Origin: Ekhidna sp.
GTDB lineage: Bacteria > Bacteroidota > Bacteroidia > Cytophagales > Cyclobacteriaceae
Reading direction: 5' to 3'
Assembly (NCBI GenBank): GCA_013214445.1
Contig: JABSPG010000007.1
Location: 1-41,904, forward strand
Length of the DNA: 41,904 nt
The position numbers and the translations under genes were made by a program. Position 1 is the stretch's first letter, and every line of letters starts with the position of its first letter. Positions 19,117 through 27,251 of this stretch are shown here, piece after piece. The notes beneath the pieces were generated by a model. That model was not told the origin of the DNA, searched no databases, and worked only from the letters and a program-made list of their open reading frames with translations.

Positions 19117-20125
19117 CGAAGTACTCCTTCACACTTGGGTCGTAGTGCCACATATGTTGAAGTCCATTAGGTAGGATATTCTTCACCATGTACAAGCACC
19201 TACCTTGTTTAAGTAGTTCTTCTGTCCAACGACCACCATGCATCTCTACATACACTTTCTTTACGGCTTGTAGCCCAGAGGAATAGGTAAGGAATGGCGA
19301 AAGAATCTCGAATGCTTGTATAGAGCCTACACCTTTACGTTTAGAGTATACTTGACCTGCTTTAGCACCAGTCCTGTACTTCTGTTCTGTTAAGATACCT
19401 GCACCCATGATTCCATCAGTACTATCACCAATCAGACACTGGTATAAGAACCACATAGGGCCATCACCTTTAACTTCTTGCTTAGAGTTAGCTTTACCTG
19501 CTTTAGTCTTACTTGTGCGTAAGTCTGCATTACAGTATTCACATACCTTCCTAGCAGTTAAATAGTTATCACGTGTAGCGGCTGTAGTAGTATCACACTC
19601 CTTACACTTAATATCCATACGCAGGTGTCCTTGTCCTGTTACAGAAAAGAATTTCTCACCCTCGTGTTGAGTTTCCCAACGATATAATGCGCCTCGACAT
19701 TGAAGTAAATCTTTATCAAGGGTAACTATACAAGTACTTCCATCAGTCTTTTGATAATGAGCTAACATATCATCTGCTTCCATTCCTAGAACTTTAACAG
19801 AGTTATGTACTCTAGCTGTTTCAGCTATTGCAATTTTAAGGTTGTTAGGTCGCCATACGTTTGCACGATTAGCTTTGTACTCAGGCATTACCGTTGTACG
19901 GAAGTTTTCAGGATTGCTACAAGAGAAGAAGACAGTATATTTAGTACCTGCAAGTCTATCTACTAAGAAGTTAATCTTAGAGTCAACAGACTTAAGGATA
20001 GCAGGAAGGAATTCTAACCAATCGTCATCCTCCCAATCCTGCTCCAATGCAATGTCTTTATATCTATACTCTATAGCAGCACATATAGAGAAGACCAAAA
20101 GGTCTCCATCAAGCAGCACGTGCAT
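19076..20125 (-). CDS. T7 gp6/FEN-like 5'-3' exonuclease with inserted zinc ribbon
   Basis: MHVLLDGDLLVF, EADDMLAHY, CIVTLDKDLLQ, LYQCLIGDSTDGIMG; insertion CKEC-x17-CEYC. Confidence 0.8.
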   Translation of the reverse strand: MHVLLDGDLLVFSICAAIEYRYKDIALEQDWEDDDWLEFLPAILKSVDSKINFLVDRLAGTKYTVFFSCSNPENFRTTVMPEYKANRANVWRPNNLKIAIAETARVHNSVKVLGMEADDMLAHYQKTDGSTCIVTLDKDLLQCRGALYRWETQHEGEKFFSVTGQGHLRMDIKCKECDTTTAATRDNYLTARKVCEYCNADLRTSKTKAGKANSKQEVKGDGPMWFLYQCLIGDSTDGIMGAGILTEQKYRTGAKAGQVYSKRKGVGSIQAFEILSPFLTYSSGLQAVKKVYVEMHGGRWTEELLKQGRCLYMVKNILPNGLQHMWHYDPSVKEYFDAEQQKLVWLEDE

Positions 20126-20135
20126 AGGTTTGAGT

Positions 20136-20657
20136 TTATTTTTCACTAGTCCATCCTCTATAACTAGAGATAGCACCTCTATTTAGCTTTGCAAGTCTTT
20201 GAGGTTCAAGCCCGAAGGCTCTAGCAAATTCAGATACATTACTACCTGTATATACCTCTCCCTCTGGACTTCTAAAAGCATACATAGAGCTTTCCCTATC
20301 TTTAGTTATATTAGTACCATTAGTAGTCCACTGTAAGTTACATATACAGATGTTATCTATATTATTATCTATGTGGTCTACTATCGGAAATTTGTTTGTG
20401 TTGGGTAAGAATGCCGTAGCTACTAGCCTATGGACTTTAAAAGTCCTCTTAGCATTCTTACCCGCTTCTAGGTATAGTTCAAACTGTGGGTAGTTTCTAC
20501 CTCCACCTCCACCGACACCTCTAAAGAAACTCTTTATAAGCTTAGGTTTTGCTTTTGGAAACCTCAAGGCATTAGCATAAGACTTACACCTACCCTTGCT
20601 GGATATAGCGTACCTCTTGCACTTCAGCATCTTCCAGATTTCTACACAGTCGCACAT
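20136..20657 (-). CDS. NUMOD4/HNH homing endonuclease-like
   Basis: CDCVEIWKMLKCKRYAISSKGRCKSY...VHRLVATAFLPN...VDHIDNNIDNICICNLQWTT... Confidence 0.85.
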   Translation of the reverse strand: MCDCVEIWKMLKCKRYAISSKGRCKSYANALRFPKAKPKLIKSFFRGVGGGGGRNYPQFELYLEAGKNAKRTFKVHRLVATAFLPNTNKFPIVDHIDNNIDNICICNLQWTTNGTNITKDRESSMYAFRSPEGEVYTGSNVSEFARAFGLEPQRLAKLNRGAISSYRGWTSEK

Positions 20658-20667
20658 ACATTAGTCC

Positions 20668-21459
20668 TTAGAAGATTTCATCATCATCTGTTGCAGGTGT
20701 ACTTGCTTGTGCAGCAGCCTGTGCAGCAGCTTCTTTATTCGCTAACTCTTCAGCAGAAGGGCCACTAGGTGTGTCATCACCCATTTCATCGAAGTCGCCG
20801 TCTAGTTCATCAACTTCTTCATCGAAGCCCATTTCATCATCATCTAATGAATCAGCAGCACCAACGTATTCAACTAGTTCACTAATGCGAACCATCTTTA
20901 AGTTTACAGAACAGCCGAAGCCGAATGTAGGATGCTTATATGTGAAGAACTCAAAGCCAATAGTAGCTAATGAACCATTACCAATTAAGGTATCAGCAAG
21001 GCTAGACTTATCAGTTGCAAGTACACGAGGTGGGTCAAGAAGCTTGATATCACCAGAAGTCTTGTCTTTATATGCTGCATTACTTGCGAATTTGATTACG
21101 TAATAGTTATCATCTTCGTTGATTTCAGAAGCTGGTACAGGAGTCTTGAACTGCTTTTCGAATTTTGCAGCAGTGTACTCTTTATAAGAAAGCTTCTTAT
21201 GGTACTTCTTAAGTAGTTTCCAGATTTTCTCTGTAACAAGAATTTGCACAGGGTACTCATTGTCACCCTTGTACTTAGGTTCCATCTTAGGAACTCCACC
21301 TTTCTTATGAGTAAGGAAGTAAACATATACATCCTTTAAGATAAACGGTAGAGTTAGTTTAGGAGTTTCATTATCGAACTTAGTTTGAGCAGCATCAGAT
21401 ACTACTTTACCATTCTCAATTACTCTATCCCACTTTTTGCCTTTAGCTAATGCAGTCAT
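20668..21459 (-). CDS. T7 gp2.5-like single-stranded DNA-binding protein
   Basis: Position before exonuclease; GCSVNLKMVRISELVEYVG; acidic C-terminus ...DDDEIF. Confidence 0.75.
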   Translation of the reverse strand: MTALAKGKKWDRVIENGKVVSDAAQTKFDNETPKLTLPFILKDVYVYFLTHKKGGVPKMEPKYKGDNEYPVQILVTEKIWKLLKKYHKKLSYKEYTAAKFEKQFKTPVPASEINEDDNYYVIKFASNAAYKDKTSGDIKLLDPPRVLATDKSSLADTLIGNGSLATIGFEFFTYKHPTFGFGCSVNLKMVRISELVEYVGAADSLDDDEMGFDEEVDELDGDFDEMGDDTPSGPSAEELANKEAAAQAAAQASTPATDDDEIF

Positions 21460-21854
21460 TATTCTTCGCCTTCTTTATCAGCACGAGCTTGTGCTTGTTC
21501 ATTTGAGTAAGTACCACTTGAGTAGCGCTTGCCTAGTTTATTAATGTTTGCTTTGATAGTCTCTTCACGAGTAATACCTAAGCCTGTACGTAAGCCTTCC
21601 ATATAGAACTCTAAGTCACCTAATTCTTCAATTACGTTGACTCTGTCCAGAGGCTTTTGGTAAATACAACACTTCTTGATTGCATCTAGTAGTTCGCCTG
21701 ACTCGCCACTGATACCCACAGCCATATGCAAAATATGTGTTTGCTTAGGTGTAAGTTGCTTTTTAATTTCTGCACCGTCTTTAGCTAGTGCCTTTACCAT
21801 ATTCTCGAAAAATACGTAGTCTAGATATGTACTCATTTTAGTTCTCCTCCACAC
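21459..21854 (-). CDS. MazG-like nucleotide pyrophosphohydrolase
   Basis: GISGESGELLDAIKK...VIEELGDLEFYMEGLR. Confidence 0.75.
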   Translation of the reverse strand: MWRRTKMSTYLDYVFFENMVKALAKDGAEIKKQLTPKQTHILHMAVGISGESGELLDAIKKCCIYQKPLDRVNVIEELGDLEFYMEGLRTGLGITREETIKANINKLGKRYSSGTYSNEQAQARADKEGEE

Positions 21855-22192
21855 TCAATACAAGTGCAGGTTTTTGATTCATTTGATGTTAGATACATAA
21901 TAATCTCTTCAGATGTATAACCTAGGTATCCACCCATTAATACTTGGAAAGTTGTCCTAGTATATAATTTACGGTCTTTTACTAATTTCATATAGATATC
22001 TATATATTGTGGCTTAGTAGCTATAGCTATAACTCCAGCCCTGACAAGTTTCCTATGTTTGATTAGAGAGCTACTACATGCAGCTCTATACATCTTAGGA
22101 TTCTTATCATGGTAGATTATAGCTAAAGGTTTAATACCTTCTTCTACAAGCATAAGTTCTTCATGCTCATGTGGTGCTATACAGTTACTCAT
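21833..22192 (-). CDS. Hypothetical protein (C-terminal CxCxxC)
   Basis: 119 aa ORF. Confidence 0.45.
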   Translation of the reverse strand: MSNCIAPHEHEELMLVEEGIKPLAIIYHDKNPKMYRAACSSSLIKHRKLVRAGVIAIATKPQYIDIYMKLVKDRKLYTRTTFQVLMGGYLGYTSEEIIMYLTSNESKTCTCIECGGELK

Positions 22193-22193
22193 G

Positions 22194-22451
22194 TTATCCT
22201 ACCTTTTGTAAGTAAATAGTTATAGCTTGATTTCTATTGTAAGACATAGGGTGCCTAGCAGAGAAGAAGCCAATTATACGTAGTTTAAAACTAAGCATAT
22301 CAATAAGTCTATTATTTCTGCACCAAGCATAAGCAAAGTCTTCATACATATCTGGACTAATAATCAGTTCTAAGATATGAGGGCTTCTTCGTTTGTGTCT
22401 ATTAGGGCTTTCTTCGAAACCCTCTCTTGCAAATATTTCACCGTAGTTCAT
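22194..22451 (-). CDS. Hypothetical protein
   Basis: ORF 22194..22466, internal start MNYGEIFAREGF. Confidence 0.4.
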   Translation of the reverse strand: MNYGEIFAREGFEESPNRHKRRSPHILELIISPDMYEDFAYAWCRNNRLIDMLSFKLRIIGFFSARHPMSYNRNQAITIYLQKVG

Positions 22452-22942
22452 GATATTAATCTCCAACCTTTATGTTTAGTTATTGCACCAGAAGTAAGCC
22501 TCTGCATACTTGATTTAGATATACCTACTTCTTTTGCAAATGCGTTAGGGTTACTAACTTCAATTGCTTTACCTTCTGGACTCAGTAGGGTACAGCTTAC
22601 GCTATTAGCTTTAGCCGCATTAGCACCTCTAGTTAGCCACTTTAGATTGCACGAGCAGTTGTTATACTTATCATTATCATCATGGTCTACTGTCAAGGTT
22701 TTATCCTTTGTAGCTACAAAAGCTAAAGCCACTAGCCTATGTATAAACATAGTCTTTGGCTTCCCACCTACGTATAGTATTACTCTATAGTAGTTGGTCA
22801 TGCAAGGCTTTAGTATTTTATTAGCTCTATGTGACAATACTTTGCCTTTAGAGGATACAGAATAGCGGCCATTCTTCATAGGCTTCCATAACTCTACACA
22901 ATCGCAATTTACATCAATGAATTTCACTGTAGTTGTATCCAA
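22448..22942 (-). CDS. NUMOD4/HNH homing endonuclease-like
   Basis: CDCVELWKPMKNGRYSVSSKGKVLSHR...IHRLVALAFVA...VDHDDNDKYNNCSCNLKWLTR; paralogous to 20136..20657. Confidence 0.85.
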   Translation of the reverse strand: MDTTTVKFIDVNCDCVELWKPMKNGRYSVSSKGKVLSHRANKILKPCMTNYYRVILYVGGKPKTMFIHRLVALAFVATKDKTLTVDHDDNDKYNNCSCNLKWLTRGANAAKANSVSCTLLSPEGKAIEVSNPNAFAKEVGISKSSMQRLTSGAITKHKGWRLIS

Positions 22943-24929
22943 ATTGCGTATCGCATCCTAACTTCACATCAAGATTACATAGTACGTCAGTTCTCTCTAG
23001 AGCTTCGTTTACAATACCAGACCAAGTAGCCTTAGAAGGTTCTGAGTCTTTTACGTTTAGCACATATTCATCGTGAAATTGGGCGATATAAGCAGGGTCA
23101 CGCCCATACTTCTCTTGTGTGATTAAGAAGGTGTTCATACTCCACATGTCAAAGATGTATGCTCCTAGTCCCTGACACAAAGTACTAAACCTATCTTTAT
23201 CAGCTTTCAACCAGTACCAGTAGCCAGAAATTGGGTTGAGTTGCCAACGCTTACCCATTACCTCTCTGACTTGCGTATTCTCCGCTATGGTCTTTATAGA
23301 CCAGTTTAAGTCCCAATAAGCTTTGTGTAATTCCTTGCCTACGGATTTATCAACACCCGCTGAACGTGCCACAGCAGCAGCCCCTGCGCCATACTGACAG
23401 GAGTAGTTTGTACCCTTACCAAGATGTCGAATATCTGAATAATCAGCTTCTCCGGCCTTGTGAGCTTCAACCTGTGCCTCTGTCAACATTCCGCCTTGAA
23501 TACAGATTGCTAAATGAGCATCATAGCCTTCAACATTCTGTCTCTTAACGTAGTCAGGGTCGTATTTCATTTGGAAGTGGAACTTACATTTATCCTCTAG
23601 TGAACTCAAATCCGTACCTAAGTTTAGGTGACCTCTTTGAGCTTCTAAAAGACTACGTATCTCTTTACCAAGCAGTACGCGTGTACTAGGTAGGTTAACT
23701 AAGTTACTATGCTTAAGTCTTAACGTATTAGTAAAGCCATTACATTCAGCAGCTATATATCCATCTACACTATTTTTAATGAAACCATTAAACACAGTTA
23801 CTCTATGCTTAAGTATTCCTAGACCTTGTAAATGTTCAAGCCCTTTATCAGGATGCTTTAGACGTAACTTTTCAATACTAGGACAAAGCTTACCATCAGA
23901 GTTCTTCAAGTTTACTTGAGGTATCTCTCGGACTTCACCTGTCTCTTTATTACGCTTAAACTCAAAAGTTTCTGGTTTCCAACCTAAGTCGAATAGCCAG
24001 TTCTTAATCTGTTGTGGTGACTTAGGATTACCTAATTCAAACTTAAGTGAGCCATCATCATTAAGACGGTTAACTACATAATCAATATTATCATCACCAG
24101 ACTTACCATGACTATTAGCCAGTTTATAATAAGCAAGACCTAACTTAGAGAACACACGTTTCTCAGGAGTAGAGCTAGCTTTGAAGCATTTCTTAGGTCT
24201 ACTCTTTGTAGTCTTAAGGTACATCTTAGGCATAACTTGTATAAGCTCTGCAAACTTTGCTTGTACCTTAGTATCTGTTTCATCTAGCTCTATCTTACAT
24301 TGTTCTTCATTAAGCTTCCAAGGATTACGAGCTTGCGTAACCTGTAGGTGCATTTTAAACATTAAGAACTGTATGAACTCAAACACTTTTTCATCAGTTA
24401 GATATATGGCTTTAAGCTCTCTATACTGTCTCTGCCAAAGCATTTGCTGTATCTTACAATCTTCCATGACTCGGTTATCGTACTCTTCTTGAGTTTGATT
24501 TTCCCAATCATCTATTTTAGGTTTAGGTATACCGAACTCTTCACCGTACCCAGCTAGTCCATGCAGCTTCTTAGTAGGTTCTAAGTACCAAGATATAGCT
24601 AGTGTATCAATAACACGCATCTTACTCGTATCATATCCAAGTACTGTTAGTGCCTCTTTATCATAGGTTACCCCATTGTGCATCAGATGAACTACGTTCT
24701 CTTTATATAAGAACTTTTGCATAGCTTCTTTATCTTCTGCGTGGAATAACTTACTCTTACCTGATTTAATATCTATCATGCCAAAGTTGTGGAGCTTTGC
24801 TCTGTCACCTTGGTCTTTAAGCATTTGCAGTAAGCCAGTAGTTTCTATATCTGAGGCTATAAGTTGCATCTTAGAGTAATGAGGCAAAAACCACTCAGTA
24901 CCTAAGTATTTACTGTTATCTATCTTCAT
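22914..24929 (-). CDS. Family A (T7-like) DNA polymerase with 3'-5' exonuclease domain
   Basis: Exo DIETTGL; pol LGTDLSSLEDKCKFHF, KGTNYSCQYGAGAAAVAR, AQFHDEYVLNV. Confidence 0.9.
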   Translation of the reverse strand: MKIDNSKYLGTEWFLPHYSKMQLIASDIETTGLLQMLKDQGDRAKLHNFGMIDIKSGKSKLFHAEDKEAMQKFLYKENVVHLMHNGVTYDKEALTVLGYDTSKMRVIDTLAISWYLEPTKKLHGLAGYGEEFGIPKPKIDDWENQTQEEYDNRVMEDCKIQQMLWQRQYRELKAIYLTDEKVFEFIQFLMFKMHLQVTQARNPWKLNEEQCKIELDETDTKVQAKFAELIQVMPKMYLKTTKSRPKKCFKASSTPEKRVFSKLGLAYYKLANSHGKSGDDNIDYVVNRLNDDGSLKFELGNPKSPQQIKNWLFDLGWKPETFEFKRNKETGEVREIPQVNLKNSDGKLCPSIEKLRLKHPDKGLEHLQGLGILKHRVTVFNGFIKNSVDGYIAAECNGFTNTLRLKHSNLVNLPSTRVLLGKEIRSLLEAQRGHLNLGTDLSSLEDKCKFHFQMKYDPDYVKRQNVEGYDAHLAICIQGGMLTEAQVEAHKAGEADYSDIRHLGKGTNYSCQYGAGAAAVARSAGVDKSVGKELHKAYWDLNWSIKTIAENTQVREVMGKRWQLNPISGYWYWLKADKDRFSTLCQGLGAYIFDMWSMNTFLITQEKYGRDPAYIAQFHDEYVLNVKDSEPSKATWSGIVNEALERTDVLCNLDVKLGCDTQFGYNYSEIH

Positions 24930-24942
24930 AGTGATTCTTCAT

Positions 24943-25203
24943 CTAGTGAGGTAGTATAATCATGCTTCTGACTCTAGCTTCTGCATCATCAATAGTAAAT
25001 GGGATGAAGGTAATGTTTGCAAATTCTTTGTAGACACTTGCACCATCTATTTGCTTACCTTCTCGTAACTGTTGTCTAAAACTTGCTTGTGCTCTTAGAG
25101 GCATACTACGCTTTGCAAGTTCAGCCATTAAAGCGCTTACTTGTATTTCAGCAGGTTCTTCGCCTGTCTTGGGTTGTAATTTTACCATGTGAATCATGTT
25201 CAT
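24943..25203 (-). CDS. Hypothetical protein
   Basis: 86 aa ORF. Confidence 0.45.
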   Translation of the reverse strand: MNMIHMVKLQPKTGEEPAEIQVSALMAELAKRSMPLRAQASFRQQLREGKQIDGASVYKEFANITFIPFTIDDAEARVRSMIILPH

Positions 25204-25228
25204 GTGACTCTCCTATTAATTAGTACTC

Positions 25229-25825
25229 TTACATCTCTTGTACTCTATTACTGTTTGTGTATACTAGTCTGTCTTTATATCTAGGCCAACCTTCATTAGC
25301 TATACGTTCAAGCCAGTACTTGTCAAGATATAGATGTGGGTAGAACTTCCAACCTTTATACTTAGCACGTGATTCTGTAGCACTTATAGGCACTAGTTCA
25401 AATTCACAGTATCTACGTTTACCGTCTACTACTGCACTAAATTTAAACCATATACGTTCACGTACTACAGTCTTCGTAGCCATGCTTGCATGTGAGTATC
25501 TAAAACTCTTATGGAAGGTATTGCCCTCAAATCTTATATCTGTAACGTGTTCTGGTAATGCGCTTAAGCTGCACCAACGTACATATCGCATATTCCATGC
25601 AGGGTTTCTTATAGCCTTCCAATAGTACTCAGTCCACCACTTGTCAGCTAGGTTAGGTCTATGCTCTTTTAGCCATACGTTGCCATCACCATCTTCTTTA
25701 TTATCCCACACAAAGAAGCACTGTTTAAATGTACCATCTTTATTCTTTAGTAGGATAGCTATAGGTACTATAAATAAACCTAAGAAGGTTAGTGCGATTT
25801 TATATATTAAATATTTATTCATCAC
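25229..25825 (-). CDS. Hypothetical membrane-anchored protein
   Basis: 198 aa; hydrophobic N-terminus YLIYKIALTFLGLFIVPIAIL. Confidence 0.55.
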   Translation of the reverse strand: MMNKYLIYKIALTFLGLFIVPIAILLKNKDGTFKQCFFVWDNKEDGDGNVWLKEHRPNLADKWWTEYYWKAIRNPAWNMRYVRWCSLSALPEHVTDIRFEGNTFHKSFRYSHASMATKTVVRERIWFKFSAVVDGKRRYCEFELVPISATESRAKYKGWKFYPHLYLDKYWLERIANEGWPRYKDRLVYTNSNRVQEM

Positions 25826-26050
25826 TTATTTCCCTTTAACATCAATAGCATTCAAAATACTCATAGCAAGTTCATATGCTTGGTAGTTGTCCAGTTCATG
25901 GTAGAATGTGGGTCTGTCAGCAGGTGGCAGTATATTACCCTCACCATCTGATTTATCTGTAAACTTGAAGGATATGCCAGCACCCATAGTAATTTCACTA
26001 TGCAGTTCTATATCACACCAATCAAATTCTAACTTTAGTTGCTTATGCAT
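25826..26050 (-). CDS. Hypothetical protein
   Basis: 74 aa ORF. Confidence 0.4.
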   Translation of the reverse strand: MHKQLKLEFDWCDIELHSEITMGAGISFKFTDKSDGEGNILPPADRPTFYHELDNYQAYELAMSILNAIDVKGK

Positions 26051-26273
26051 ATTGCCTCCTAATATTTATTTTTCCGTTTATGTTCAGCACACCGTTATAT
26101 GCAAATTTGCATCCAGTTTCTGCATGAGTTTTATGTACTACATGTACACCTAACTGTTTAAGCTTCTTCTTTAGAAACTCTATCTCAGCTAGCGTAGCAC
26201 TACGTAAACCTACAACTGACTTCTTACGTCTGTTCTGTTTAGTTCTTTCTACTACTTTGTGTCCGTAGTACAT
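26043..26273 (-). CDS. Hypothetical protein
   Basis: ORF 26043..26363; start MYYGHKVVERTKQNRRKK preferred because upstream codons overlap the tRNA-like gene. Confidence 0.4.
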   Translation of the reverse strand: MYYGHKVVERTKQNRRKKSVVGLRSATLAEIEFLKKKLKQLGVHVVHKTHAETGCKFAYNGVLNINGKINIRRQYA

Positions 26274-26293
26274 AAGTACTCCTATTAAATTGA

Positions 26294-26409
26294 TAGAGGG
26301 TGTAGGATTCGAACCTACGGGATTACTGTTCAAGTACTTAGAAGTACAAGGAATCTCCAACACGCCTTTGGATACGTTTGCTTGCCTTAAGCCACTCAGC
26401 CAACCCTCT
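26294..26409 (-). tRNA. tRNA-like gene 1 (class II-like, oversized, anticodon not assignable)
   Basis: Acceptor AGAGGGT/ACCCTCT, D-arm TGGCTGAGTGGCTTAAGGCAAGC, T-arm GTAGG-TTCGAAT-CCTAC. About 115 nt; TCCAA-AGGCGTG-TTGGA stem has no U33. Confidence 0.6.
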
Positions 26410-26417
26410 TTAAAATG

Positions 26418-26546
26418 CTCTTACAACTATATACTAATCAGCCCCTATAAGGACACTATCTGATTTTAGTCCTACTCGGTCAGGGTAGTATATATGTGTA
26501 AGAACACTGCCTATCTGGACAATACCATCTTTGAGTATTCTTACAT
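26418..26546 (-). ncRNA. Structured leader module upstream of tRNA-like 1
   Basis: TGTAAGAA (26545-26538) and GTATATAGTTGTAAG (26434-26420) both complementary to AGTGTTCTTACACATATATAC (26508-26488). Confidence 0.5.
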
Positions 26547-26638
26547 CTATTTATGACACTCCACACTGTCACACGTTGCTTTTACGTACGCTATTACAAC
26601 CATCGGTACTGCATAGATACAGCTTTCTTGCTTAAAAT

Positions 26639-26718
26639 TGGTGGACAGAAGCGGGTTCGAACCGCTACCAGTGCATATTTCATAGATGCCTAGACCTCCC
26701 AATTGGCCTCACCTGCCC
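26639..26718 (-). tRNA. tRNA-like gene 2 with encoded CCA (anticodon ambiguous)
   Basis: Acceptor GGGCAGG/TCTGTCC + ACCA; D-arm GGCC-AATTGGGA-GGTC; T-arm AGCGG-TTCGAAC-CCGCT. Anticodon arm GCAT-CTATGAAAT-ATGC has only 4 bp and a 9-nt loop. Confidence 0.7.
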
Positions 26719-26725
26719 GTTAAAT

Positions 26726-26868
26726 GTTCTTACAAAAGGCTCTATTAAAGTGTACACCACCTCCTATCTATCTATGTTCTGCCGTCACATTGCATAGTTA
26801 TCATCCTAACCTCTGTTAGTAGGAGTATAGAGCTTTTGTAAGAACACTAGTATTTAAGTGTCTTACAA
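26726..26868 (-). ncRNA. Structured leader module upstream of tRNA-like 2
   Basis: TTGTAAGACACT (26868-26857) and ATAGAGCCTTTTGTAAGAAC (26745-26726) both complementary to AGTGTTCTTACAAAAGCTCTAT (26848-26827). Confidence 0.55.
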
Positions 26869-27104
26869 GTCAATTTATATGTAGACAGTTTCACAACTTG
26901 TCTAGGTCGTTTCTACCCTTTATAACGCTCCGCATACTTCACTGTTATACTCTAGCTAGTTGAGCCTACACCATCTTTATACAGTACTAAGGCACTTAAG
27001 CTACTCAGTAGGTGTCTGTAGGCATGTCACTGCTTAGAAGGATAAATTCTTAACGTCTCATTTAACATTTACGAGTAGTTTTGAGTGTATTACTATCCAC
27101 TTTA

Positions 27105-27227
27105 ATTACACTTGCGGTCAAGGCGTAACGACTACGAATCGAATACCTATCAAGGCGTGTAATGAGTTCCTGCTGCTAGGTCGCAATTAATAACCAATAA
27201 GGAGGAATAAAAAGGTATTGCAGCAGG
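27105..27227. repeat. Inverted and direct repeats 3' of primase-helicase
   Basis: attacac/gtgtaat (27105, 27157), direct repeat tcaaggcgt x2, cctgctgc/gcagcagg (27169, 27220). Confidence 0.6.
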
Positions 27228-27251
27228 GAGCTTTCGCCCACAGTTGTTGTG

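Noticed and set aside
27118-27165. Possible fourth tRNA-like T-arm (GGTATTCGATTCGTAGTC)
   Set aside because: The flanking 5-mers do not pair and no matching acceptor or D-arm is present
26881-27251. Group I intron remnant
   Set aside because: No exon interruption and no convincing P7 core; the adjacent primase-helicase gene is continuous
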